From Affinundibacterium baiyunense (GTDB lineage Bacteria; Pseudomonadota; Gammaproteobacteria; Burkholderiales; Burkholderiaceae_D): DNA of 64,000 nt. The number at the start of each line of letters is the position of its first letter. The stretch's first letter is position 1. The stretch is taken from contig NZ_JAGSPM010000009.1 in NCBI RefSeq assembly GCF_018139645.1, forward strand, positions 62,001 through 126,000, in the 5' to 3' direction. The notes beneath the pieces were generated by a model that searched no databases, was not told where the DNA came from, and saw nothing but the letters and a program-made list of their open reading frames with translations. Positions 39,912-49,395 of this stretch are shown in pieces. The position numbers and the translations under genes are program-made.

Positions 39912-42314
39912 TTAGAAATCGCCTGACAAAGTCACAGATGCAAAGCGTGGTGAACCCATGTAGTAGAACACTGTTCTCGCGCCAGCAGTACCGTAAGCTT
40001 TTGCATTAGTAACGTTAAAGCTTGATGGATTACGATACTTTTCGTTAGTCAAGTTGCTGATATTCAAACGCAAAGTTGGCTTCTTCACCCAGCTTGTATT
40101 TGGGAATTGGTAACCAAAATCCAAACCTAACAATGTGTAACTTGGAACCAATTCATCATTGGTCATCGTTGCCCATTGTTCGCCAGTGTATTTCACTTTC
40201 AAACGTGCGTAGAAAGCACCTGTTTCATACATTGCGCTCAAGCCCGCTTTCCATTCTGGCGTCAAAGTCATTTGCTTACCTTTGGTCGGCAAAGTCGCTG
40301 TACGGCTGATCAGGATGTCGTCTTTGATTTCGCTCTTCGCATAACCAATCGAACCGTAGAATGAGAAACCATTAACTGGTGTGTTACCCAATTCAACTTC
40401 GAAACCATGTGTCTTCACTTTACCAACGCTAGTCAAGCTGCTCATGTTCGCGACTGGATCATAGGCAGTTGCTTGGCGATCTTTAAAATCAACAGAGTAA
40501 GCTGTTGCTTGCGCTGTCAATTTATCGCTTTGCAAACGATAACCAACGTCGATATTGGTTGAAGTTTCTGCTTGTACATCAACTGGCAATGTTGGCTTAC
40601 CGTTCACCAAAACTACGTTATTGGTTGTGGAGTAAACAAAGTTTGGTGGCGCCTTCATGTTACGTGCCAAACTGAAGAACAACTGGTTGTTGTTATCGAT
40701 CTGGTAGCGAGCACCCAACTGCGGCAAGATTTCGCGATACGTTTTTTCGATGTTGTAATCAGTACCAGAGTTAGTACCTTCGTTTGCCTTGTTCGTGAAG
40801 TCACGCTTCATGGTTGGTGCACGAACACCGACGTTGACTGTCAACTTGTCGTTCATCAGACTCATGGTGTCTTGCAAGAAGATTTGGTTTGATGTACTGA
40901 TCGTTTTCCAGTCACGTGATTGGAAAGGTGTACCATCTGGACGCAATACACGGCCTTCTTTCAACCAAATGTCGTTCGCGTTACCATTCGCATCAACCAA
41001 TACCATAGGGCCAAATTGCTCGTGCGTTGCACGTTCGAACCAGAAGCCCGCCAAAATTTGATGATCGCCGATAGTGTGTGTAACAGAAGCAGTTACACCT
41101 GGACGATAAGTGCGAGTCACACTACTATTCGCCACGATGACGCGATCCAAAGTATCGCCGTCGCCATTCAAATCCACGCCCGCTGTGTTCTTGCCAGTTG
41201 CTTTGTTCAAGAAAGCGTTTTCTGCTTGCAACTTCTGTTGATTACCGCCAGTGCCGTAGCCATACCAGAAATATGGAATGACTTTGATATCGGTGTTATC
41301 ACCAACACGCATTTTGCCAGTAACAGAAGCAATCGCATTTTCAAATGGATTCTTCGTCAATTGGTAATAAGCGTCACCAAATGCAGAGTTCGTATCGCTA
41401 CCTGCTTTACCTGGCGTTGGAGCTGCATGGCCAACGAAAGTTTGCGCGAAGTCATAGTAGTAACCATACTTGTCTAAATCAGCTAAGCTGAAAGAACTGA
41501 TATTTTGGTTAATCGCGCGGTTGTACAATACAGTACCGCTGATAGAGTTGAATCTGTCGAAATCGGTTCTGAAACCCATATCGACGTGGTCACGGTTTGC
41601 ACCGCCTTTACCTTTCCACTTATCAGATTGTGCATGCGATGCAGAGATGAAGAAACGTGTGCGACCGCCTTCGAGCAAACCTGTGTCATAACGTACATAG
41701 GTTTTGGACAAATTCAATTGACCCAAAGTTTGCGCAACACGGATACGCTTAGTTTTAGATGGATCGCAAGTTGTGATACCGAAGTTACCACCAGTTGCAC
41801 CGATTTGTGGAGAGTCAACGTCAGTTGAACCTTGTGTCACAAATTGTGTACATGTATTTTCTTGATCCACGTATTCTTGTGGATACACCGCAAAACTACC
41901 TGAGTCATTCACTGGCACACCGTTAATCGTTGCACCGATCTGATCGCTATTGAAACCGCGCAAAGTCAAACCACCACCAAACAAACCAGTTGCATCGTGA
42001 TTGTAACTATTCACCGCTGGCATCAATTCCAACGCTTCATACGCATTACCAGTTGGACGTTGCTTCGCCAATTCTTCAGCAGTAATCGTGCTACGTGCTT
42101 TTGGTGTGCTTTCTTGCACCATCAAACCCATACCGACTTTTTTGCCAGTGATCGTCACTTGTGAAGAGCTGATCGGTTCATTGCTTTCCGTCTTCTCTTG
42201 TGTTTGTGATTGTGCGTAAGCAGTTGACATACCAAGGCATGTCAATTGGCATGCGATGACTAGCATCTTCACGCGCGAAGGTACTGCAGTTGATGATTTA
42301 TTGAGTTGCTTCAT
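39912..42314 (-). CDS. TonB-dependent receptor, candidate nucleic-acid/nucleoside importer
   Basis: An 800-residue outer-membrane protein. A signal peptide ends near AYAQ (residues 33-36); the plug domain runs about 60-190 (RSTITAEELAKQRPTGNAYE, RGFNSDQIGATINGVPVND); the remainder is a 22-strand-type barrel ending with aromatic SVTLSGDF. A pair of cysteines (ENTCTQ and GITTCDP) lies in the plug-barrel region. Homologues are often annotated as siderophore receptors, but no iron gene is near; every neighbour is in nucleoside metabolism, so an oligonucleotide, nucleotide or nucleoside ligand is inferred. The gene stands alone, with 297 bp upstream and a terminator downstream. Confidence 0.88.
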   Translation of the reverse strand: MKQLNKSSTAVPSRVKMLVIACQLTCLGMSTAYAQSQTQEKTESNEPISSSQVTITGKKVGMGLMVQESTPKARSTITAEELAKQRPTGNAYEALELMPAVNSYNHDATGLFGGGLTLRGFNSDQIGATINGVPVNDSGSFAVYPQEYVDQENTCTQFVTQGSTDVDSPQIGATGGNFGITTCDPSKTKRIRVAQTLGQLNLSKTYVRYDTGLLEGGRTRFFISASHAQSDKWKGKGGANRDHVDMGFRTDFDRFNSISGTVLYNRAINQNISSFSLADLDKYGYYYDFAQTFVGHAAPTPGKAGSDTNSAFGDAYYQLTKNPFENAIASVTGKMRVGDNTDIKVIPYFWYGYGTGGNQQKLQAENAFLNKATGKNTAGVDLNGDGDTLDRVIVANSSVTRTYRPGVTASVTHTIGDHQILAGFWFERATHEQFGPMVLVDANGNANDIWLKEGRVLRPDGTPFQSRDWKTISTSNQIFLQDTMSLMNDKLTVNVGVRAPTMKRDFTNKANEGTNSGTDYNIEKTYREILPQLGARYQIDNNNQLFFSLARNMKAPPNFVYSTTNNVVLVNGKPTLPVDVQAETSTNIDVGYRLQSDKLTAQATAYSVDFKDRQATAYDPVANMSSLTSVGKVKTHGFEVELGNTPVNGFSFYGSIGYAKSEIKDDILISRTATLPTKGKQMTLTPEWKAGLSAMYETGAFYARLKVKYTGEQWATMTNDELVPSYTLLGLDFGYQFPNTSWVKKPTLRLNISNLTNEKYRNPSSFNVTNAKAYGTAGARTVFYYMGSPRFASVTLSGDF

Positions 42315-42611
42315 TCATAGCTCCTTGCTTTTCGTTTGTTTAAAACCTGTAATCTGTTTGATTTAATTGATGTCTTGAATCGATCTAGTTTGTGTCCAGC
42401 GTTTTTCAAGCGACATCAACACGTGCAAAAAAATCTATTGCGCAGCTTAACAACACACATTGCGAGACCATTGCACGCAACTTTTTTTACGCAAAGTACT
42501 GCATTTGAACTCAGATTTACTTCCGCTCGATGACAGTCGCATTTTTATTCTAGAGTAAGTACTCAAATACAGCATGAATACAACATGTGTGTGGTTTTCT
42601 GTGCATGAAAT

Positions 42612-43454
42612 TTAAACTTTGGAATGCAATTCTTGCAAACGCTCAGTCAAATAAGAACCTGCCGTGTGGCGCTCTGATAAGACCACATCTGGACGCGGAT
42701 GCAAAAACAACGGTAAAGAAACACGTGACTTTTTCGCTTCTTCTCCAGTTGGATTTAATACGCGGTGGATCGTCGATGGATAATATCCAGCGGAGGCTTC
42801 TTGCAACATATCGCCGATATTCACAATCAACATCCCAAAATCACATGGCACATCATGCCACTCACCATCTTTACCTACCACTTGTAAACCAGCGGTTGTC
42901 GCTGCTGGCAGAATCGTCAGTAAATTAATATCGCCATGCGCTGCTGCGCGTACCGCACCCGGCTCTTCATCGCCACGCAATGGTGGATAGTGCAGAACCC
43001 GCAGCAGCGTTTGTTCGCTGCCTTGTATCATCTGCGATAAAGGCATCGAGTATTTCTCTTGCACCTCAGTTGGCGTGTATTGCTCTACCCATTGCAACAA
43101 GGTCGCCGCTAATGCTGCACCCTGTTCGTAATATTGACGAGCGGCAGCCGATACCTCACTTGGATAACGTCCCCAAGGATAGATGTGGTAGAACTCTTTC
43201 AAATCGCGCTTGGTATTTCCCTTCGCCGTTTCTGACACCGCAGGTGAAAAATAGCCATCGTATTTTTGCGGATCATAAGCGTAAGCATGTTTCGCTTCAC
43301 TTTGAAAAAAACCATACCACTCTTCATAAACTGTATTGAGCAGTTGTTGTGATAGTGGATGATTGGTCAGCACGCCAAATCCAGTATTGTGCAAACTTTC
43401 TGCAAAATCTTTGGCGGCGGTCGGACTAGTAAAATCGACAGGTGTAATTATCAT
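42612..43454 (-). CDS. Isopenicillin N synthase-like 2-oxoglutarate/Fe(II) oxygenase
   Basis: A 280-residue double-stranded beta-helix oxygenase. Iron ligands HxD...H are in RAAAHGDINLLTIL and YPSTIHRVLNP; the 2-oxoglutarate-binding arginine is in KSRVSLPLFLHP. The N-terminus (FAESLHNTGFGVLTNH) is typical of the IPNS-like group. It lies 37 bp downstream of the nucleoside hydrolase and likely belongs to the same transcript. In fungi this family includes thymine-7-hydroxylase, so a nucleobase or modified nucleoside is a plausible substrate; this is inference only. Confidence 0.85.
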   Translation of the reverse strand: MIITPVDFTSPTAAKDFAESLHNTGFGVLTNHPLSQQLLNTVYEEWYGFFQSEAKHAYAYDPQKYDGYFSPAVSETAKGNTKRDLKEFYHIYPWGRYPSEVSAAARQYYEQGAALAATLLQWVEQYTPTEVQEKYSMPLSQMIQGSEQTLLRVLHYPPLRGDEEPGAVRAAAHGDINLLTILPAATTAGLQVVGKDGEWHDVPCDFGMLIVNIGDMLQEASAGYYPSTIHRVLNPTGEEAKKSRVSLPLFLHPRPDVVLSERHTAGSYLTERLQELHSKV

Positions 43455-43491
43455 GCTTCAATTCCTCACATTCTCTCAACACAGATGACGC

Positions 43492-44487
43492 TCATTCCGC
43501 CAACGGTGCACGTAACCAATTGCTTTCCAAAGTTTGTTCAATCAATTGCAAACACGCTGGCGCATTCACCTTCAAGCAAACTCGCGCCTCTGGCTGCTCG
43601 CTACCCCAACCAGACTGTGCATACACCAAGCCACCGCCATGTCTATCCATCATAGTTTGACCGTTACCCATACCGTCTAATTGCACGCGTACACGCCCAT
43701 CCATGGTTTCAAATAACTCTGGCGCAACCAAATACACAAACGCCAGAATGTCATGGCAAAAGCAAGCATGGCCAAGATCTGGGCGTGCTTGCTGATAAAA
43801 ATCACTGTAGAAATTAACCGCATGCGACAAGGTCGTCATCGCAATGTGTTGTTGATGGTGCTGTGCTAAACCAGCAAAGTAACTCGCCGACATCACTACA
43901 CGATGCGTCACATCCAAGCCAACCATCGCAAGTTTCCAACCAGCAGTGAATACTAAGTCCGCTGCATGTGGATCATTCCACACATTCGCTTCAGCGACTG
44001 GCGACACATTACCCGGTTCAATCACGGTACCCGCCATCAACACTACTTGCTTAATCAGACTTGGCAATTGCGGTTCTAGCTTTAAAGCCAAAGCCAAATT
44101 GACTAAAGGGCCAACCGCCACCAAGGTAATCTCGCCCGGATACTGACGCGCCATGTTCACAATAAATTCTGCCGCCGATACGGATTCAGCTTTGGCGGAA
44201 TGTTGTAGACGTGAAGTCAAATTACCCAAACCATCATCGCCATGAATAAAGCCTGGTGGTTTTCCAGCTGCCTTCATCAAGGGCAAAGCACCACCCTCAG
44301 CAACTGGAATTTCGCGTCCTGCCAAGCGGGTTAAATACAAAGCATTCGCGGTCGCCTGCGCAACGGTGACATTACCAAACGTGCAGGTAATACCAACTAC
44401 ATCGATTTCAGAATGCGCTAACGCAAAATACAAAGCCATCGCGTCATCCACGCCTGGGTCTGTATCAAAAATAACTTTATGAACCAT
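43492..44487 (-). CDS. Inosine-uridine preferring nucleoside hydrolase
   Basis: A 331-residue cytoplasmic N-ribohydrolase splitting nucleosides to base and ribose. The calcium-binding N-terminus VIFDTDPGVDDAMALYFAL, the middle VAVGPLVNLALAL and VVLMAG, EANVWNDPHAAD, and the late calcium aspartate in CFCHDILAFVYL are all present. No signal peptide. It follows the ABC permease genes by 73 bp and precedes the oxygenase. Base specificity is not readable. Confidence 0.93.
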   Translation of the reverse strand: MVHKVIFDTDPGVDDAMALYFALAHSEIDVVGITCTFGNVTVAQATANALYLTRLAGREIPVAEGGALPLMKAAGKPPGFIHGDDGLGNLTSRLQHSAKAESVSAAEFIVNMARQYPGEITLVAVGPLVNLALALKLEPQLPSLIKQVVLMAGTVIEPGNVSPVAEANVWNDPHAADLVFTAGWKLAMVGLDVTHRVVMSASYFAGLAQHHQQHIAMTTLSHAVNFYSDFYQQARPDLGHACFCHDILAFVYLVAPELFETMDGRVRVQLDGMGNGQTMMDRHGGGLVYAQSGWGSEQPEARVCLKVNAPACLQLIEQTLESNWLRAPLAE

Positions 44488-44560
44488 ATCTATCTCTATT
44501 CAAACGTCGAACTCGCAAAGCTTGAGCCGAACTCGTGCACAAACCATTGTGCAAATTTTT

Positions 44561-45529
44561 TTAACGCGACTTCACAAATGGCACACCCAAGGCTTTTGGC
44601 CCCACCGATTTCGCCATCACACCAGCCAATACAACAACCGTCACAACGAATGGCAGCATCTGTATTAAAGAGCCAGGAATTTGCCCAACAACAGGGAAAG
44701 CCACACCTTCCATCTGGATTTGCAAAGCAGCAAAGAAGCCAAACATCAAACAACCTAATGCAGTTTGCAATGGTCGCCAATTACCGAACACCATTGCCGT
44801 CAATGCCAAGAAACCGTTACCTGCAGACATATCGCGCAAGAAAAATCCACTTTGTACAATCGCTAAGTAAGCACCAGAAAACGAGCACAAGACGCCACCA
44901 CACAACAAGGCCAAATAACGTGTTTGCGCCACATTGATCCCAGCGGCATCTGCTGCATGAGGGTTCTCACCAACCGCACGTAGACGCAAGCCAAAACGGC
45001 TGTGATTGATCAACCAATGTATGCAAGGAATTAGTGCAAACGCTAGATACACCAAGATCGTATGCCCGCCTAAAAATTTACCGAGCAACCAATTTAAAGC
45101 GGGAATGTTTGACCACCAATCAGCAAACGGAAAGTGCAGCACGGGTAATCTCGCCTCACCTAAATCCGGACTACGACCACCCAATTGGAAAAAGTATTGC
45201 GCCAAAACGAAAGTCAAACCAGACATCGCAATATTGATCGCGATACCGAAAACCAATTGATTACCCTTTTGATTTATCGACACATAACCTTGCAATAAAA
45301 CGATCACACACGACACCAACATACCAGCGGCAATCCCGATATACGGATTTTGTGTGGCAAAGGTACAAGCCGCCGCAGCGAATGCTGCGGTCAACATTTT
45401 TCCTTCTAACGCCAAGTCTATGATGCCACTGCGTTCAGCGAAAACACCTGCGAAAGCGGCAAACAGCAACACTGGCGCGTTGCGAATCGTCGCGACTAGA
45501 ATTGTAGAGAATTGAAAATCATCAAACAT
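44561..45529 (-). CDS. Nucleoside ABC transporter permease (YufQ/NupQ-like)
   Basis: A 322-residue inner-membrane permease of the BPD_transp_2 family with about eight to ten helices. The family marker ERSGIIDLALEGKMLTAAF is near the N-terminus and RLRAVGENPHAADAAGIN is the ATPase-coupling loop. Its start overlaps the end of the preceding permease by 8 bp. With the sister permease, ATPase and BMP protein it forms a complete nucleoside importer. Confidence 0.92.
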   Translation of the reverse strand: MFDDFQFSTILVATIRNAPVLLFAAFAGVFAERSGIIDLALEGKMLTAAFAAAACTFATQNPYIGIAAGMLVSCVIVLLQGYVSINQKGNQLVFGIAINIAMSGLTFVLAQYFFQLGGRSPDLGEARLPVLHFPFADWWSNIPALNWLLGKFLGGHTILVYLAFALIPCIHWLINHSRFGLRLRAVGENPHAADAAGINVAQTRYLALLCGGVLCSFSGAYLAIVQSGFFLRDMSAGNGFLALTAMVFGNWRPLQTALGCLMFGFFAALQIQMEGVAFPVVGQIPGSLIQMLPFVVTVVVLAGVMAKSVGPKALGVPFVKSR

Positions 45530-46610
45530 TTTTTCCCCACTTCATTTTGAGCACGCGTGATAAGAAGGGTGCATACATGTTTTCCATCGCACCACAAAAT
45601 AGAATAATTAAGCCTTGAATAAACACAAAGGTCTCAGAAGGAATATTCGATTTTTCTAAAGACAGATCAAAGCCACCTTGTATCAAAATCCCGAATAACA
45701 GCGCCGCCAAAAAGATACCAATAGGATGTTGGCGCCCCATCAATGCCACCGCAATACCAATAAACCCTGCACCCGCGGTAAAGTTCAAACTCAAATAATG
45801 CATAGAACCCGCCACGCTATTGACAGCGGCCACGCCAGCCAATGCACCCGATGCCAGCATCGCGACGATAATCACTGTCGACATCGAAATACCTGCATAC
45901 AAAGCGGCATGCGGGCTCTTACCTGCTGCGCGCAATGCATAGCCCCAGCGCGTACGCCACACCAGCAAGCCGTAGGCAATCAAACAAATAATCGCGATTG
46001 GAAAAGTTAAGTTCAAGGGGGTTTCGCCCAACACGGGCAACCATGTGTCAATCCGAGGAACCCAAGCTGCTTCAGCAAATACTCTACTTGCTGGATTTTG
46101 CTCACCAGTCGGGATCATGTAAGTAATGATGATGAAATTCATCAAGGACGCAGCGATAAAGTTAAACATAATCGTCGTCACGACCACATGACTACCGCGT
46201 TTAGCTTGCAAATAACCAGGGATAAATGCCCATGTCGCGCCGAACAAGGCAGCCGCCGTAATTCCCATAGGAATCAACAACCAGGGGGATAAACTCGCGT
46301 CAAATTGCAGCATGGCGAGGGTCAAACCCAGTCCACCTAAATACATTTGACCATCGCTACCAATATTAAATAAACCTGCTTGCATGGCGATCGATACCGA
46401 CAAGCCAGTAAAGATAAAAGTGGTTGCATAAAATAAGGTATAACCAAATCCCTCAGCATTACCAAGCGCGCTGTTAACCAAAATACCCAATGCTTCTAAT
46501 GGACTTTCACCTAGCAAATAAATCACGCCTGCCGCCACCACCATCGCGGATAGCAAGTTCAGCATAGGCAGAGCGACATTGGTCGCCCAACGAGGTAAAT
46601 CAGAATTCAT
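45522..46610 (-). CDS. Nucleoside ABC transporter permease (YufP/NupP-like)
   Basis: A 362-residue permease, second half of the membrane channel. Markers: GLFNIGSDGQMYLGGLG and the coupling loop ALRAAGKSPHAALYAGIS. It overlaps the ATPase gene by ATGA (46607-46610) and the next permease by 8 bp, showing strong translational coupling. Confidence 0.92.
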   Translation of the reverse strand: MNSDLPRWATNVALPMLNLLSAMVVAAGVIYLLGESPLEALGILVNSALGNAEGFGYTLFYATTFIFTGLSVSIAMQAGLFNIGSDGQMYLGGLGLTLAMLQFDASLSPWLLIPMGITAAALFGATWAFIPGYLQAKRGSHVVVTTIMFNFIAASLMNFIIITYMIPTGEQNPASRVFAEAAWVPRIDTWLPVLGETPLNLTFPIAIICLIAYGLLVWRTRWGYALRAAGKSPHAALYAGISMSTVIIVAMLASGALAGVAAVNSVAGSMHYLSLNFTAGAGFIGIAVALMGRQHPIGIFLAALLFGILIQGGFDLSLEKSNIPSETFVFIQGLIILFCGAMENMYAPFLSRVLKMKWGKNV

Positions 46611-48127
46611 TTGTGTAAGCCACCCATCAATAAACCAATTCGTGTCGTGTCGTAATCAGCGATATTTAATTCGCCCGTGATACAGCCACCCGACATCACT
46701 AAAATGCGATCAGCCAAAGCCCGAATTTCTTCTAATTCTGCAGAAACCAACAAGATCGCTACGCCAGCATCACGCAAGGCTAATAACTCGGTATGGATTC
46801 TTTGAATGGTGCCGATATCAACGCCGCGCGTTGGTTGGCCGACCAGCATCAATTTAGGACGGGCTGCGATTTCGCGTGCTAAAACAATTTTTTGTTGATT
46901 GCCACCGGATAATTGCGACAGGCGCAAATGCGAATCGAGCGGACGCACTTCAAATTGCGCCAGTAATGCATCGCTAGCTGCTACGCATTGTTTTTTATCC
47001 AAATAAATTTGATCGCTTTGCTGGCCTAACAAAATATTTTCCCAAACAGGAAAATCCTTGATGACACCATCGCGCAAACGATCCTCTGGCACATGCGAGA
47101 CGCCTAACTTACGCAGCGTCGCTGCCAAAGTAGGATCTTTCTTATTGAAGCTAAGCGTTAAATCTTGAATATGCACATTGCCGCTAATTTTGTCGCCTTT
47201 TAAATTGCGCATTCCCGCCAAAATTTCGAGTAATTCCGACTGTCCATTACCGGAGACTCCGGCAATCGCGACGATCTCACCCGCTTGCACAGAAAAATTT
47301 AAGCCGCGTAATAAATGCACACCTTGTTCATTTTGTAGGCTGAGATCATCAACCCGCAGCACGGTCGCTCCGGCTGATAAAGTTTGACGTGGCAACTCGG
47401 TCGCCACTTTACGTCCGACCATTTTGTGCGCCAAATCCTCTTGATTTGATTGCACAGTCTCTAGCGTTGCGACGACACCACCAGCGCGCATTACCGTCAC
47501 CGCGTCGGTGATCGCTAAAATCTCAGCGAGCTTGTGCGTGATTAAGATCACGGTTTTTCCCTGCTGTTTAAACAAACGCAAAATCGCAAACAAGGCATCG
47601 GTCTCTTGCGGCGTTAACACTGCTGTTGGTTCATCCAGAATCAAAATACTGGCGTTGCGATACAGCTGTTTTAAAATTTCTACGCGCTGTTGTTCGCCAA
47701 CAGATAAGGAATCGATACGCGCATCGAGTTTGATTTCCAACCCGTAGTCTTCGCACAGTTGCACCAAGTCAGCCGCGATTTTTTTACGCTGTTGACGCAG
47801 ACGGAAACCGCCTTCCATACCAAGCATAATGTTGTCTAACACTGTCATGTCTTCAACCAACATGAAGTGTTGATACACCATGCCAATGCCAAGCTGAATC
47901 GCAGTGTGGCTATTACGTATGTTTTGCACTTCGCCATTGATGAGTATCTCGCCAGCATCAGCGTGATAGTATCCATACAAGATACTCATCAAGGTCGATT
48001 TACCAGCACCATTTTCACCAATAATGCCGTGTATCGTGCCTTGCGCGATGGAGAAATTCACGGCATCGTTCGCAAGAACTTTCCCGAAGCGCTTTGAAAT
48101 TTGGCGAAATTCTACTGCTGTGGACAT
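46607..48127 (-). CDS. Nucleoside ABC transporter ATPase (YufO/NupO-like), duplicated NBD
   Basis: A 506-residue protein with two nucleotide-binding domains. First: Walker A GENGAGKST, signature LSVGEQQRVEILK, Walker B LILDEPTAVLT. Second: Walker A-like GVSGNGQSELLE, signature LSGGNQQKIVLARE and LMVGQPTRGVDIG. The second domain is divergent as is normal for this sugar/nucleoside subfamily. I prefer the ATG at 48127 over the TTG at 48136; neither has a strong ribosome site. Confidence 0.92.
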   Translation of the reverse strand: MSTAVEFRQISKRFGKVLANDAVNFSIAQGTIHGIIGENGAGKSTLMSILYGYYHADAGEILINGEVQNIRNSHTAIQLGIGMVYQHFMLVEDMTVLDNIMLGMEGGFRLRQQRKKIAADLVQLCEDYGLEIKLDARIDSLSVGEQQRVEILKQLYRNASILILDEPTAVLTPQETDALFAILRLFKQQGKTVILITHKLAEILAITDAVTVMRAGGVVATLETVQSNQEDLAHKMVGRKVATELPRQTLSAGATVLRVDDLSLQNEQGVHLLRGLNFSVQAGEIVAIAGVSGNGQSELLEILAGMRNLKGDKISGNVHIQDLTLSFNKKDPTLAATLRKLGVSHVPEDRLRDGVIKDFPVWENILLGQQSDQIYLDKKQCVAASDALLAQFEVRPLDSHLRLSQLSGGNQQKIVLAREIAARPKLMLVGQPTRGVDIGTIQRIHTELLALRDAGVAILLVSAELEEIRALADRILVMSGGCITGELNIADYDTTRIGLLMGGLHK

Positions 48128-48265
48128 ATTGTTCAATTGGGTATTAGCTCAGTTTGAGCTCAGTGTTAGCTTAGATTGCGCTTAGTTTGGACCTAACCAA
48201 TGCCTTACGAAAGTACCAAGGCAAAGTTACAGTGAAATTTTTAGAACAATCTTTTTAGATAAAGC

Positions 48266-48297
48266 AAAGCCGCAGCATCATCCAATGCTACGGCTTT
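48266..48297 (-). terminator. Hairpin between BMP gene and ABC ATPase gene
   Basis: AAAGCCG-AGCAT and its complement form a 13-bp stem with one mismatch and a 6-nt loop, 9 bp after the BMP gene. The T-tract is weak (GCTTTATCT). Such hairpins often cause partial termination or protect the binding-protein mRNA. Confidence 0.6.
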
Positions 48298-48305
48298 GAT
48301 CAAAC

Positions 48306-49301
48306 TTATAAGGGGCAACGGCTTGCTTCGCGATAATCAACTACTTTGACTTTACCACTCAAAATATCTTGCTTCGCTGCGTTGACGCGCTTTTCAATTT
48401 CTGGGGTGATTAAACTACGATTGTCTTTGTCGAGCGCCCAATCCACGCCACCTTCTTTCAGACCTAAATTTGCCACACCGGCTTTCCATGTGCCATTTTT
48501 CATCTGCATAAAATTCTCATACACAGCATTGTCAACACGTTTGACCATTGAAGTCAACATCACACCTGGATAAAGATAATTTTGATTGGAGTCAACGCCA
48601 ATCGCCATCTTGCCTTTTTCTTTTGCTGCCTGTAATGCCCCCATGCCGCTACCACCAGCTGCTGCAAAAATCACATCCACGCCACGCTCCATTTGCGCAC
48701 GCGCCAATTCGCTACCTTTGGCTGGATCATTCCAAGCAGTCGCAGTTGTACCGACCACGTTTTGCGCAACGTCAACTTTCGGATCAACCGATTTTGCACC
48801 TTGCGTATAACCACAAGCAAATGCGCGAATCAGTGGGATATCGATACCACCAATAAAGCCAAGTTTTTTTGATTTTGATGCCATCGCGGCGGCAACGCCA
48901 ACCAAATAAGAACCTTCCTGTTCTTTAAACAAGATAGAACTGACATTAGCACCAGTAGCTGCACCATCCACAATCACAAACTTCGTTTTTGGAAATTCTT
49001 TTGCGACAGTTTGCACTTGCTGTGCATGCGTGAAACCAATCGCCGCAATTAAATCAATACCTTTGCGAGCCAAATTGCGCAACACTTGCTCACCCTGCGC
49101 ATTACTCATCACTTGCACATCTATGTAAGAGATCTTGGTATCTTTTTTGAAGCGTTCCGCACCCTCATAAGCAGACTGATTAAATGAACGGTCAAACTTA
49201 CCACCCGCGTCATAAACCAAAGCATATTTAGGCTGGTTCGCTGCAGCCAATGCGGACACGGAAAGCAATGCACTGAATAGAAGTGATGAACGCAATTTCA
49301 T
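48306..49301 (-). CDS. BMP family nucleoside-binding periplasmic protein
   Basis: A 331-residue solute-binding protein of the basic-membrane-protein (PnrA/Med) family, which captures purine or pyrimidine nucleosides. Signal peptide MKLRSSLLFSALLSVSALAA with no lipobox cysteine, so it is a soluble periplasmic protein. Family motifs: KFDRSFNQSAYEGAERF, GFIGGIDIPLIRAFACGY, VIFAAAGGSGMGALQAA and AIGVDSNQNYLYPG. It is the first gene of the transporter set, 170 bp upstream of the ATPase with a hairpin between. Confidence 0.94.
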   Translation of the reverse strand: MKLRSSLLFSALLSVSALAAANQPKYALVYDAGGKFDRSFNQSAYEGAERFKKDTKISYIDVQVMSNAQGEQVLRNLARKGIDLIAAIGFTHAQQVQTVAKEFPKTKFVIVDGAATGANVSSILFKEQEGSYLVGVAAAMASKSKKLGFIGGIDIPLIRAFACGYTQGAKSVDPKVDVAQNVVGTTATAWNDPAKGSELARAQMERGVDVIFAAAGGSGMGALQAAKEKGKMAIGVDSNQNYLYPGVMLTSMVKRVDNAVYENFMQMKNGTWKAGVANLGLKEGGVDWALDKDNRSLITPEIEKRVNAAKQDILSGKVKVVDYREASRCPL

Positions 49302-49395
49302 TTTTTAATAACTCCTGAATAGCTTGGTAAGCTTCATTTGCAAGGGGCTTTGAATTCAGCGCCTCGCCAATTTATTAGCATAAAATTTATGGCAC

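Noticed and set aside
40920-41477. 185-codon plus-strand frame inside the TonB receptor gene
   Set aside because: Antisense shadow of a well-supported gene; no recognisable domain.
42315-42611. Possible purine riboswitch upstream of the TonB receptor
   Set aside because: I looked for the conserved purine-aptamer loops and did not find them; the region is AT-rich leader only.
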